Shown here: one piece after another, positions 1 to 6,551 of the stretch
Position numbering within the stretch: the first letter of the stretch is position 1
How the letters are laid out: each line of letters opens with the position of its first letter
Source: Gammaproteobacteria bacterium
Lineage (GTDB): Bacteria; Pseudomonadota; Gammaproteobacteria; QOAV01
Reading direction: 5' to 3'
Assembly: GCA_027067235.1 (NCBI GenBank)
Contig: JALXFQ010000383.1
Span: 1-12,926, forward strand
DNA: 12,926 nucleotides
Program-made: the position numbers and the translations under genes
The notes under the pieces: model-generated
The model's database searches: none
Seen by the model: the letters and a program-made list of their open reading frames with translations, nothing else
Told to the model about the DNA's origin: nothing

Positions 1-17
1 CATGGGGTTACCCGCGT

Positions 18-108
18 CGGCGTCCTGCCTCTCGCGAGATACCGACTATCCCTGGACCTATTCGCTGCCGGCGTCCTGCCTCTCGCGATATACCGTCCAT
101 CCCTGGAC
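18..108. repeat. Two-copy tandem repeat, period 51 nt
   Basis: Two imperfect direct copies lie at 18-57 and 69-108. Both begin with the same 20 nt, CGGCGTCCTGCCTCTCGCGA, and end with ATCCCTGGAC; I count 37 of 40 matching positions. The second copy contains the small dyad GTCC-N6-GGAC. It sits beyond the terminator of the minus-strand bufferin gene, and no convincing coding frame covers it. It may be part of a dispersed genomic repeat family or of a longer array extending left of the window; the window cannot decide which. Confidence 0.75.
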
Positions 109-109
109 A

Positions 110-135
110 TAAAAACGCCCCGGCAGGCGGGGCGT
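110..135 (-). terminator. Rho-independent terminator of the bufferin gene
   Basis: An 8-bp GC-rich stem (115-122 with 128-135, ACGCCCCG pairing with CGGGGCGT) closes a 5-nt loop. On the minus strand it is followed by a short U tract (TTTTTA when 115-110 is read in reverse). It lies 27 nt after the stop codon of the gene at 163-429, so that gene probably ends its transcript here. Confidence 0.85.
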
Positions 136-162
136 GTGCTGCGTTGCAGTAAAAAAGCCGAA

Positions 163-429
163 TTATTCAGTTTCCGGCGCTTTACCACCTTTTTCTTCAC
201 ACTCCTTGGCGGACATTTTTACCATGCCTTTGCCTTTGCAGGCATTCATGCCTGCGCATGCGTTGTCAGCGGTTTTGCAAGCGCTTTTGCCCTTGCAGGC
301 ATTAACGCCCAGACAGGCGACTTCTGCTGCGCCTTCGTCAGCAGCGGAAGCGCTCAGGGGAGCGGTTGCAAACAGGGTGGCCGCAGCTGCGGCGACGGCG
401 TAACCGGAGACTTTTTTTGCGCTACTCAT
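163..429 (-). CDS. bufA2: BufA2-type periplasmic bufferin (cysteine-rich metallophore precursor)
   Basis: The 88-residue product has a lysine-bearing start, an Ala-rich hydrophobic segment and a likely signal peptidase I site near residue 29 (SASA|AD). The mature part has six cysteines (39, 45, 51, 58, 64, 77) in repeats of the type NACKGK, and ends with an AKECEEKGGK block. This pattern matches what I know of BufA2 bufferins, exported peptides whose cysteines are modified by MNIO enzymes (BufB, DUF692) with BufC and which bind copper or related metals. The start is set by GAGG at 441-444, 11 nt before ATG. Normally bufB and bufC follow directly; here a terminator follows and neither partner is in the window. 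The family call is by pattern recognition; the metal is inferred from the family. Confidence 0.82.
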   Translation of the reverse strand: MSSAKKVSGYAVAAAAATLFATAPLSASAADEGAAEVACLGVNACKGKSACKTADNACAGMNACKGKGMVKMSAKECEEKGGKAPETE

Positions 430-533
430 ACAATATTTTTCCTCATGATGGTGATTGATATGTCAGCCATTTTTACCTGGTTAGCGGTGAACAAGCCGAC
501 ACCGGCACCATACCCAAGGGGATTTTTGTTGTC

Positions 534-557
534 CAGTGTCGCCGTTTGAGGACACTG
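534..557 (-). other. Stem-loop after the Asp/His-tail gene
   Basis: A perfect 7-bp inverted repeat (CAGTGTC at 534-540, GACACTG at 551-557) with a 10-nt loop begins 5 nt after the stop codon of the minus-strand gene at 562-1242. The minus-strand flank is A-rich rather than U-rich, so it is not a classical intrinsic terminator. It may be a 3'-end stabiliser or a weak or Rho-assisted terminator. The 132-nt gap between this gene and the bufferin gene shows no clear promoter. Confidence 0.45.
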
Positions 558-561
558 ACCG

Positions 562-1242
562 CTAGTCGCTGTCGTGGTCGCTTTCATGATCATTGTGGTG
601 ATCATCGTCATTTCTGTCGTCATTGTGACCGCCATCCCTGTCGTCTGCGCGTGGTGGCGGCGTTTGCGCAGGCGCGGGAGCGGGCTGTGACGGGGCCGGG
701 CTGGAACTGCCGCCGCTGCCACTACTGCTGCCACTGGATGAATCAGGCGCGGGGGCCGGTTGACCACCGGATGGAGCGCCGGAAGAAGATCCGCTACCGC
801 CGGATGAAGAAGAACTGGCGGCTGCGACAGCAACCGTTGCGGCAGTCCCGGCCGCCACCATGCCCCAGTTGATCGAGGATGAGGCGGCAGTGATCGCGCC
901 CGCTGCGTTCATGCTGAATGTTCTTTCCGCTGTTTCCAGCCCGTTGACCCTGAAACTGGCGATGCCCCAGCGGTCAGTTCTCAATTCCCACAGGGCGGGG
1001 CGTGACATATAGCGCGACAGCGTCGGCGTATCGTTGAGCGGTGAATAGACCCGTTCGTCGCTGTATCCGGAGGCGTCTACTTCACCGAAGCGCACACCCC
1101 ATGTTGTGAAGCTGGTTTGGGCTCTGGCGCCCAGCGGGACGGCGACATAGACGGCTGCCGTGGTGTTGAAGCCGAAGTCAGCCGAAAGGGCTGAAGAGCC
1201 GGGCAGGGCCAGGAGCAGGCCCAGGATGGCGCGATATTTCAT
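562..1242 (-). CDS. Exported protein with Ser/Gly/Pro linker and Asp/His-rich C-terminal tail, family unknown
   Basis: I do not recognise the family. The 226-residue product has a signal peptide (about 1-21, ALSA|DF), an unassigned domain with many aromatic and Arg residues (22-120), an Ala-rich hydrophobic segment (about 125-142) that could be a weak membrane anchor, and a low-complexity Ser/Gly/Pro linker (143-198). The last 27 residues contain 12 Asp and 5 His. Such a tail would be expected to bind divalent metals, but that is inference. The frame stays open upstream to 1395, but ATG at 1242 is preferred: it has GGAG about 9 nt before it and starts a proper signal peptide, whereas the extension is Arg-rich and would cover the promoter. 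A sigma-54-type promoter lies 57 nt upstream of this start, separating the gene from the binding-protein gene before it. Confidence 0.8.
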   Translation of the reverse strand: MKYRAILGLLLALPGSSALSADFGFNTTAAVYVAVPLGARAQTSFTTWGVRFGEVDASGYSDERVYSPLNDTPTLSRYMSRPALWELRTDRWGIASFRVNGLETAERTFSMNAAGAITAASSSINWGMVAAGTAATVAVAAASSSSSGGSGSSSGAPSGGQPAPAPDSSSGSSSGSGGSSSPAPSQPAPAPAQTPPPRADDRDGGHNDDRNDDDHHNDHESDHDSD

Positions 1243-1310
1243 GTCAGTTCTCCAGATTGATCCATGTTCGCGGAACAGATACAGGTTTTCCGCCTTGCAT
1301 GTAAACCCCC

Positions 1311-1325
1311 GCAGGAATCGTGCCA
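1311..1325 (-). promoter_or_regulatory. Sigma-54 (-24/-12) promoter of the Asp/His-tail gene
   Basis: On the minus strand the sequence reads TGGCACG-ATTC-CTGC. The -24 block is a perfect match to the RpoN consensus TGGCACG-N4-TTGC, the spacing is exact, and the -12 block keeps the invariant GC with one mismatch. GG is at 1324-1323 and GC at 1312-1311, which predicts transcription from about 1299 and a 57-nt leader before the ATG at 1242. Confidence 0.75.
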
Positions 1326-1328
1326 CAT

Positions 1329-1352
1329 GCCTGTAACGCTGAATACACAGGC
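1329..1352. promoter_or_regulatory. Inverted repeat between candidate enhancer and sigma-54 promoter
   Basis: GCCTGT (1329-1334) and ACAGGC (1347-1352) form a perfect 6-bp inverted repeat with a 12-nt spacer, ending 4 nt before the -24 element. It may be an operator, or a hairpin at the 3' end of the porin/binding-protein transcript; no U tract follows. The role is unknown. Confidence 0.35.
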
Positions 1353-1378
1353 GTCTGCGACGTTTCCGGCGCCATCCA

Positions 1379-1405
1379 TGCAACGGTTTGCGCACATTTA
1401 TTGCA
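1379..1405. promoter_or_regulatory. Candidate enhancer (UAS) for the Asp/His-tail promoter
   Basis: TGCAA (1379-1383) and TTGCA (1401-1405) flank a central TGCGCA (1389-1394). The dyad is centred about 93 bp upstream of the predicted start at 1299, a usual distance for NtrC-type activators. It resembles the element at 6394-6422, which also has a central TGCGCA between GCA and TGC arms, although the arm spacing differs by one nucleotide on each side. It overlaps the stop codon of the gene at 1398-1946. Confidence 0.5.
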
Positions 1406-1946
1406 GATTATGCCCCTGTCGCGCAAGCCCCCCGGGTTCGGTCGGGGCGTCGTCCGCCTGTTCGCAAAGCGGCGCCAGTCTGTCTTCCAGTTCAGAAGAT
1501 ATCAAAACCCGGTAGATGATATTGACTCTTTCGTCGGCAATGCAGTCAAGAACATAGCCGATACCACCCGGCGTGCTGGCAACAAATCGCAGGACAGCTT
1601 CCTGGGAATTGAGCACGAACGGCGGGGATATGCCCAGAAAGTATTGCTTGTTCCAGTATCGCGCCGAGGCCTTTGCCGACTCACGCAGTACCGCTTTGGA
1701 AAAGGCGATACGTAGGGGGTGAGTGGGTGGCAGATTGACCGGCGCGAGCGGCTCCCCGAGTCTGTCCGTGGCCAGTTTTTTCATGAATATTCGGTTCAGG
1801 ACAAGCTCATTCACCGGCTCCAGCGCTATCTCCCTGGACGCGACCACCACGATATCCAGCGCCTGGGCGGGCCGGACAGCCAGACCCGACAGCAATGCGA
1901 AAATTGCTGCTATGCGTAAAGCATGATGGCGGATCGGCAAGCTCAT
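1398..1946 (-). CDS. Small PstS-like periplasmic phosphate/anion-binding protein
   Basis: The 182-residue product has a signal peptide (about 1-29, AQA|LDIVV). The mature sequence resembles the short PBP-like proteins of the phosphate ABC transporter substrate-binding family: a first strand LDIVVVAS, then NRIFMKKLATDRLGEPLAPVN, and a late strand with GGIGYV that normally closes the fold. It is shorter than true PstS, and no ABC permease or ATPase genes lie beside it, so it may act as a ligand sensor or scavenger rather than a transporter subunit. It starts 12 nt after the porin-like gene and is surely cotranscribed with it. The ligand is unknown. Confidence 0.75.
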   Translation of the reverse strand: MSLPIRHHALRIAAIFALLSGLAVRPAQALDIVVVASREIALEPVNELVLNRIFMKKLATDRLGEPLAPVNLPPTHPLRIAFSKAVLRESAKASARYWNKQYFLGISPPFVLNSQEAVLRFVASTPGGIGYVLDCIADERVNIIYRVLISSELEDRLAPLCEQADDAPTEPGGLARQGHNLQ

Positions 1947-1958
1947 CGTTTCCTGTTC

Positions 1959-3026
1959 CTAGAACAGAACATCAAATGAAGCCAGCCATGCATCCTTTGC
2001 AAAAGCGTCATTATTGTGTCCATAGCGATACTCCAGTTTCAGCGCTACGGGCGGGATCGGGTGATAGTTGAGGCCGATATTCGACACGTTTGCGGATACC
2101 GCCGGCAAGGCGTTCTTTATTCGTTCGTGGCGGGCGAATGCATACAGGTTTTCCGCCACCGGCGTGGCAATCTGTATATAGGCACCCCATTCGTCGGGTC
2201 CCCTGCCGCGGCTGTTTCGTCGCAGCGCCGCAGCGGACAGTTCGGTATCGTCCAGATGCCATATCAGGTCCAGACCCACAAAATCCTTGCGATCGGCCAG
2301 TCCGCTGATTTTGAAATCACCCAGAGACAGGCCGATGCTCAAATCCCTGTTGAACAGATTGCCGACCAGTCTGAAACCGGCGCCGTTGTCAAAATTGTTG
2401 TTGGGGTTGATGCCTGTTCCACCTTCGCCTGAAGCATCTACGCGGTCGGGGTCGAGAAATGCGCTGTTGTCGGCATACAGCATATAGTCAAAATCAACCG
2501 TATCGGCGTGGATAACGCCATTGATGCTGGCGCCGGTGGTGTGGCGCGCAAACGGCGCGGTGCTGGACCAGGGCCGGGTAACCGACCACACCAGCGGCGC
2601 GGCGTGAATCTGGTTCCAGTAGCCGATGGGTGTCAGAGACTTGCCGAAACGCAGGCGCAGGCTGGGGTTGGCGCTATATTCCACATACGACCGTTCCAGG
2701 TCGAATTCCCGGGCGCTGTCGTCGATGGTTCCCGACTTGATGATGGCGATTTCTCCGAACTCGGCTTCGGCGAACAATCGCCAGTCGGGTGCTGGCCGCC
2801 AGTTGAGCAGGAAGCTGAGATCGCGGAAATCGAACACCGGCTTTTCTCCTGCTTCGTTGCGGTAGCGAAAACTGGTATAGCCTCCGAGGGAGAGTTTGCC
2901 ATCGGCGAACTGAAATCCCCGGCCCTGCAGATAGGGTGTATCCAGGGCGCCAAAAAATTCGTCGGCGGTGGCAAGCCGGGGCCAGCAGGCCAGCAGCAAA
3001 GTGACCAACAAAGCGCGCATAGTCAT
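1959..3026 (-). CDS. Porin-like outer-membrane beta-barrel protein
   Basis: The 355-residue product has a signal peptide (about 1-21, ATA|DE). It then has a long alternating pattern typical of an outer-membrane barrel, with strands such as KLSLGGYTSFRYR, WRLFAEAEFGEI and ALKLEYRYGHN, and ends in LASFDVLF with the C-terminal aromatic used by BAM. The segment RLRFGKSLTPIGYWNQ resembles plug or strand sequences of porin-like proteins found near binding-protein genes. The frame is open to 3995, but that extension is antisense to the kinase gene; ATG at 3026 gives the signal peptide and has GAG 7 nt upstream. A second ATG at 3020 is possible. The gene diverges from the kinase gene with 138 nt between them and precedes the PstS-like gene. 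Confidence 0.82.
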   Translation of the reverse strand: MTMRALLVTLLLACWPRLATADEFFGALDTPYLQGRGFQFADGKLSLGGYTSFRYRNEAGEKPVFDFRDLSFLLNWRPAPDWRLFAEAEFGEIAIIKSGTIDDSAREFDLERSYVEYSANPSLRLRFGKSLTPIGYWNQIHAAPLVWSVTRPWSSTAPFARHTTGASINGVIHADTVDFDYMLYADNSAFLDPDRVDASGEGGTGINPNNNFDNGAGFRLVGNLFNRDLSIGLSLGDFKISGLADRKDFVGLDLIWHLDDTELSAAALRRNSRGRGPDEWGAYIQIATPVAENLYAFARHERIKNALPAVSANVSNIGLNYHPIPPVALKLEYRYGHNNDAFAKDAWLASFDVLF

Positions 3027-3164
3027 GACAATACTCAAAATGCTACAGGTGGAGCGGTTGTTTCCGGATTGATCGGGCCGGAGTTTTATCGTTTTGGTGA
3101 TCCAATAGTAGCCAAATCCCGCTGCCTTTAATACCCTGATGCTTTTGAATACGGAATCGTCTTC

Positions 3165-4907
3165 ATGTCGATACAGCGAGCCATATTGCTGGCTTTCATA
3201 TCCCTGACCGTGATCAGCGCCAGCCTGATGACGGCGCTGGCCTATAATCGTTCCCGTCATGCGCTGGAGAACGAGATACGCCGTAACATTGATGCCCAGG
3301 CATTGTCCGCCATACGCCAGATTGACACGCTGGTCTTTGAAAGGCTGGTCAATCTGTATGGCTGGAGCCAGCTTGCGGTGATGCAGGATTTGAAGGTGGA
3401 CGATGTGGACAAACGTCTGTCGCGATTTCTGCACAACATGGACAATGCTTATACCGGCCTGTATGAGAATCTGATGGTGACGGATGGCAGCCGGATCGTC
3501 GCCGCCAGCCGGTCCGGGAACATTGGCCAGACCTGGACGGCGCGTCCGGCCTGGCTGCAGTTGTCCATCGAGAATGTGCCGGTTTATGTTGTGCGGCCCG
3601 AAATACGCGGCGAGCAGGCCATAATGGAAATGCGCGCGCCGGTTAAAGATGTTTTTACCGACAAGCCGCTGGGACACCTGGTGGCTCTGTTCAACTGGGA
3701 AAAAATCATCGACGTGCTGAATACCGTGGTGCAGTCCACCGGGCGGGTGGGTCTGCTGATTGACAATACAGGCAATATCCTGGCGGCGTCGGACAGCTAC
3801 GACAAGGCAAAAATGCCGGATGTGTCCGATTATGCGGGCGTCACGCTGTATCCCGGCGATGGTACCGGTGGTTATGGCCTGTTTGGCCACGAACGCATGC
3901 TTACCGGTTCCTCGGGCAAGGGTGATGAGCGATCGGGCAATCACTGGAAAGTGGTCATTATCGACCCGCTGGACAAGGCCTTCAGACCGGTACAACAGCT
4001 GCTCGCCAAACTGCTGTTTTTGCTGCTGTTTACCATGGCCGGAGCTGCCGTTGTCGCCAATCGGCTGGCGCGAGCCATTTCACGGCCGGTGCAGGAGCTG
4101 ACAGCACTCACGCGAAAGGTACCCGGCCAGGGAACAGTGTCCCTGAACGAGGTAAAAGGCTTCAGCGAGACCACCGAGCTGGCGCAATCCTTCAGCCGCA
4201 TGCTCGAGGCACTGGATGTTTCGCGCAAGCGTCTGGTGCAAATGAGCAAACTGGCGGCGGTGGGGGAAATGTCGGCCATGCTTGCCCACGAAATCAGAAA
4301 TCCGCTGGGCATACTGCGTTCATCCGCCCAGCTCATGGCGCGCCGCAAGGACCTGACCGACCGGGATCGGGAAATGATCGGTTTCATCACCGCCGAAACC
4401 GATCGTATCAACGATCTGGTTACCAATTTGCTGGACAGGGCGCGGCCGCGCGAGCCGGTGTTGCAGCCCCGCGAAATGGCGCCGCTCATTGAACATGTCG
4501 TAAGCCTGATGGAAGGACGCTGCCGCAAAAAGCAGGTGGCGCTGACCACCGAGCTGCCGGACTCGCCGCTGGTTGCGGCATATGATCGCGACCAGATGAT
4601 CCAGGTATTGTTCAATCTGTTGCTGAACGCGGTTCAGGCGGTGGAGGCAAACAGCGGTCGTATACAGGTTAAGCTCTACCGGAAACGGCATGAAATTTGC
4701 GTCGATGTCGCCGACAATGGCCCCGGCGTCGCGGAAGACGAACGCGAACAGATCCTTGAACCGTTCGTAAGCGGCCGGGAGGGTGGCATGGGTCTGGGTC
4801 TGAGCATAGTTGTGGAAATATTGCGCAGCCATGACGGCCGCCTGCAAACATCCGAGAGTGAAGCGGGAGGAGCCTGCTTTACTGTCTGTTTACCGGAAAA
4901 GCAATAA
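3165..4907 (+). CDS. Membrane sensor histidine kinase with periplasmic sensor domain and HAMP
   Basis: The 580-residue protein has an N-terminal membrane helix (about 7-27), a large periplasmic region (about 30-275) of the double-Cache type by length and layout, and a second helix (about 279-298). A HAMP segment follows (about 299-352), then a HisKA domain with H-box LAHEIRNPLG and phospho-acceptor His375. The HATPase domain has N-box Asn488, G1 DNGPGV from Asp517, and GMGLGLSI at about 541-548. There is no PAS domain between HAMP and HisKA. It would sense an extracytoplasmic ligand and phosphorylate the response regulator whose gene starts 3 nt after its stop. The divergent binding protein and porin may be linked to the signal, but the ligand is not visible. 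Confidence 0.93.
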   Translation: MSIQRAILLAFISLTVISASLMTALAYNRSRHALENEIRRNIDAQALSAIRQIDTLVFERLVNLYGWSQLAVMQDLKVDDVDKRLSRFLHNMDNAYTGLYENLMVTDGSRIVAASRSGNIGQTWTARPAWLQLSIENVPVYVVRPEIRGEQAIMEMRAPVKDVFTDKPLGHLVALFNWEKIIDVLNTVVQSTGRVGLLIDNTGNILAASDSYDKAKMPDVSDYAGVTLYPGDGTGGYGLFGHERMLTGSSGKGDERSGNHWKVVIIDPLDKAFRPVQQLLAKLLFLLLFTMAGAAVVANRLARAISRPVQELTALTRKVPGQGTVSLNEVKGFSETTELAQSFSRMLEALDVSRKRLVQMSKLAAVGEMSAMLAHEIRNPLGILRSSAQLMARRKDLTDRDREMIGFITAETDRINDLVTNLLDRARPREPVLQPREMAPLIEHVVSLMEGRCRKKQVALTTELPDSPLVAAYDRDQMIQVLFNLLLNAVQAVEANSGRIQVKLYRKRHEICVDVADNGPGVAEDEREQILEPFVSGREGGMGLGLSIVVEILRSHDGRLQTSESEAGGACFTVCLPEKQ

Positions 4908-4910
4908 CAT

Positions 4911-6284
4911 ATGAGCAAAAGCAGAATACTGGTGGTGGATGACGAACCGGCCATGCAGCGCATACTACAGCTGGCGCTGGAAGATCTCGGGCACGAAGTG
5001 GTATGCGCCGGCAATGGCGTGGAAGCACTGACCCTGCTTGAAAATGAATCCATGGACATGATGATTACCGACTTGCGCATGCCGGAGATGGACGGTATCA
5101 CACTGCTGAAAAGGCTTGATGAAAACAATGCCGGCCTGCCTGCCATTGTCATTACCGCCCACGGTACCGTGGAAACGGCGGTGGAAGCTATGAAGTTTGG
5201 CGCCTGTGACTACATTCTTCGTCCCTTTGATGTCGATATGATAGAGCTTGCCGTGGCGCGGGCGCTGGGTTCGATCAGGGTGCGTCAGGAGAACCAGTAT
5301 CTGCGCTCCGAATTGTCCAGCGGCTGGCAGGACTTCATCGGCGCCAGCCGCCCCATGAAGGAACTGTACCGGCTCATCGAACAGGTCGGCAAAAGCAACG
5401 CTGCCGCCTTCATTGTGGGCAAAACCGGTACTGGCAAGGAACTGGTGGCGCGGGCCCTGCATAATGTTTCCGGGCGCGAGGGCCTGTTCGTACCCATCAA
5501 CTGTGCGGCAATACCGGATACCATGCTGGAAAGTGAGCTGTTTGGGCATGTAAAGGGCGCATTCACCGGCGCCCAGGCCGGTCGGCCCGGCAAATTCGAG
5601 GTGTCCGACGGCGGCACGCTTTTTCTCGATGAAATCACCGAAATGCCGCTGGACCTGCAGGCAAAACTGCTGCGGATATTACAGGACGGGCGGGTCGAAC
5701 GACTGGGCAGTCACCGCAGCGTGGAACTGGATTTGCGTGTGGTGGCGGCGACCAACCGTGACCCCCTCGAGGCAGTGCGGGAAAAGCGGTTGCGTGAGGA
5801 TTTGTATTACCGTCTCAATGTTTTTACCCTGAATGTGCCGGAGCTGGCCCGGCGTGGCGATGATATAACTCTGCTGGCGCGTCATTTCGTTGAAAAACAT
5901 GCCAAAAATCAGGGCATGGAGCCGCCGCTGCTGAATGATGACGTGGTGTCGCAGCTGCAGGCCTACTCCTGGCCGGGCAATGTGCGCGAGCTGGAAAATG
6001 CCATGGAGCGGGCGGTGGTGCTTGGTGCTTCCAGCGGCAGGATTGATACCGGTTGCCTGCCGGCGGGCGTCGCTTCCTCCGGCGCCGGAGAAGCCGCGGC
6101 TGTCTCGGAACTGAACGGCGAACCCGATTCCTACAGCCTGCCGGCCAACACCGAGCGTCTGGAAAAACAGCTGATCAGGCAGGCGCTGGCGAAAGCAAAT
6201 GACAACAAGTCCAAAGCTGCCAGACTGCTGGAAGTCAGCGAACGTACTCTCTGGTACAAAATCAAGAAATACGATCTGGTGTAA
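4911..6284 (+). CDS. NtrC-family sigma-54-dependent response regulator
   Basis: The 457-residue protein has a receiver domain (about 5-118; acidic pocket Asp10/Asp11, phospho-acceptor Asp54 in ITDLRMPEMDG). Its AAA+ domain has Walker A GKTGTGKE (170-177), the sigma-54 contact loop GAFTGA (216-221) and Walker B LFLDE (Asp240, Glu241). It ends in a Fis-type helix-turn-helix (about 420-457, SKAARLLEVSERTLWYKIKK). All catalytic signatures are intact. It should bind palindromic enhancers and activate RpoN promoters after phosphorylation by the adjacent kinase. Two sigma-54 promoters in this window, each with a related upstream palindrome, are the likely targets; that link is inference. Confidence 0.95.
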   Translation: MSKSRILVVDDEPAMQRILQLALEDLGHEVVCAGNGVEALTLLENESMDMMITDLRMPEMDGITLLKRLDENNAGLPAIVITAHGTVETAVEAMKFGACDYILRPFDVDMIELAVARALGSIRVRQENQYLRSELSSGWQDFIGASRPMKELYRLIEQVGKSNAAAFIVGKTGTGKELVARALHNVSGREGLFVPINCAAIPDTMLESELFGHVKGAFTGAQAGRPGKFEVSDGGTLFLDEITEMPLDLQAKLLRILQDGRVERLGSHRSVELDLRVVAATNRDPLEAVREKRLREDLYYRLNVFTLNVPELARRGDDITLLARHFVEKHAKNQGMEPPLLNDDVVSQLQAYSWPGNVRELENAMERAVVLGASSGRIDTGCLPAGVASSGAGEAAAVSELNGEPDSYSLPANTERLEKQLIRQALAKANDNKSKAARLLEVSERTLWYKIKKYDLV

Positions 6285-6344
6285 CTCCGCATCGGTGTCG
6301 ACGGGCGCTGTCCCGGTCTGATATCTGGACCTTTGCGGCCAATC

Positions 6345-6367
6345 GCCGGCATTCCGGCAGGTTTTTT
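6345..6367 (+). terminator. Probable terminator after the two-component genes
   Basis: GCCGG (6345-6349) pairs with CCGGC (6354-6358) around a 4-nt loop, followed after AGG by six Ts (6362-6367). It lies about 60 nt after the regulator stop codon and would insulate the kinase/regulator unit from the cytochrome operon. The 3-nt gap before the T tract makes it slightly imperfect. Confidence 0.6.
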
Positions 6368-6393
6368 CCGTTTCTGTGGATCCCGTGTGAGCG

Positions 6394-6422
6394 GTAGCAG
6401 GGATTGCGCAAAAATTTGCTAC
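6394..6422. promoter_or_regulatory. Candidate enhancer (UAS) of the cytochrome operon
   Basis: GTAGCA (6394-6399) and TGCTAC (6417-6422) form a perfect 6-bp inverted repeat around TGCGCA (6405-6410). A second nested dyad, GCAAA-AA-TTTGC, lies at 6408-6419. The centre is about 116 bp upstream of the predicted transcription start, as expected for an NtrC-type binding site. A related element lies at 1379-1405 upstream of the other sigma-54 promoter. Confidence 0.55.
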
Positions 6423-6477
6423 ATATCTTGCACTGTCCCCCGGTTACGCCACTGACGAATCGCCTCAGATACCGCCA

Positions 6478-6490
6478 AATCAACGAGTTG
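6478..6490 (+). promoter_or_regulatory. IHF binding site (consensus match)
   Basis: AATCAACGAGTTG matches the IHF consensus WATCAANNNNTTR at every defined position. It lies between the candidate enhancer (6394-6422) and the -24 element (6498), centred near -40. This is where IHF bends DNA to bring an activator to sigma-54 polymerase. The short degenerate consensus can occur by chance; its position makes it credible. Confidence 0.65.
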
Positions 6491-6496
6491 TGACAA

Positions 6497-6513
6497 TTGG
6501 CATGGTCATTGCA
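6497..6513 (+). promoter_or_regulatory. Sigma-54 (-24/-12) promoter of the cytochrome operon
   Basis: The sequence TGGCATG-GTCA-TTGC-A (6498-6513) differs from the RpoN consensus TGGCACG-N4-TTGCW at one position and has exact spacing: GG at 6499-6500, GC at 6511-6512. Transcription is predicted from about 6524, giving a 28-nt leader before the ATG at 6552. The leader carries GGTGAT (6537-6542), which pairs with the 16S rRNA 3' end 9 nt before the start. Confidence 0.85.
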
Positions 6514-6551
6514 CTGTAGCGGGAAAATGATTTCGGGGTGATGGCGGGACC

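Noticed and set aside
18..108. CRISPR array
   Set aside because: Only two imperfect copies are visible, the spacer-like part is 11 nt, and no cas genes are present.
562..1395. Longer start for the Asp/His-tail protein
   Set aside because: The extension is Arg-rich, would bury the signal peptide and covers the sigma-54 promoter; 1242 has a good ribosome-binding site.
2508..3131. Plus-strand 207-residue ORF opposite the porin gene
   Set aside because: It has no signature or ribosome-binding site and lies wholly antisense to the well-supported barrel gene.
3027..3164. Sigma-54 promoter between the porin and kinase genes
   Set aside because: I searched both strands for GG-N10-GC with TGGCA-like context and found none; no convincing sigma-70 boxes either.
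1959..3995. A single 678-residue minus-strand protein
   Set aside because: The first 323 residues are antisense to the kinase gene and low in recognisable features; the signal peptide and barrel begin at 3026.
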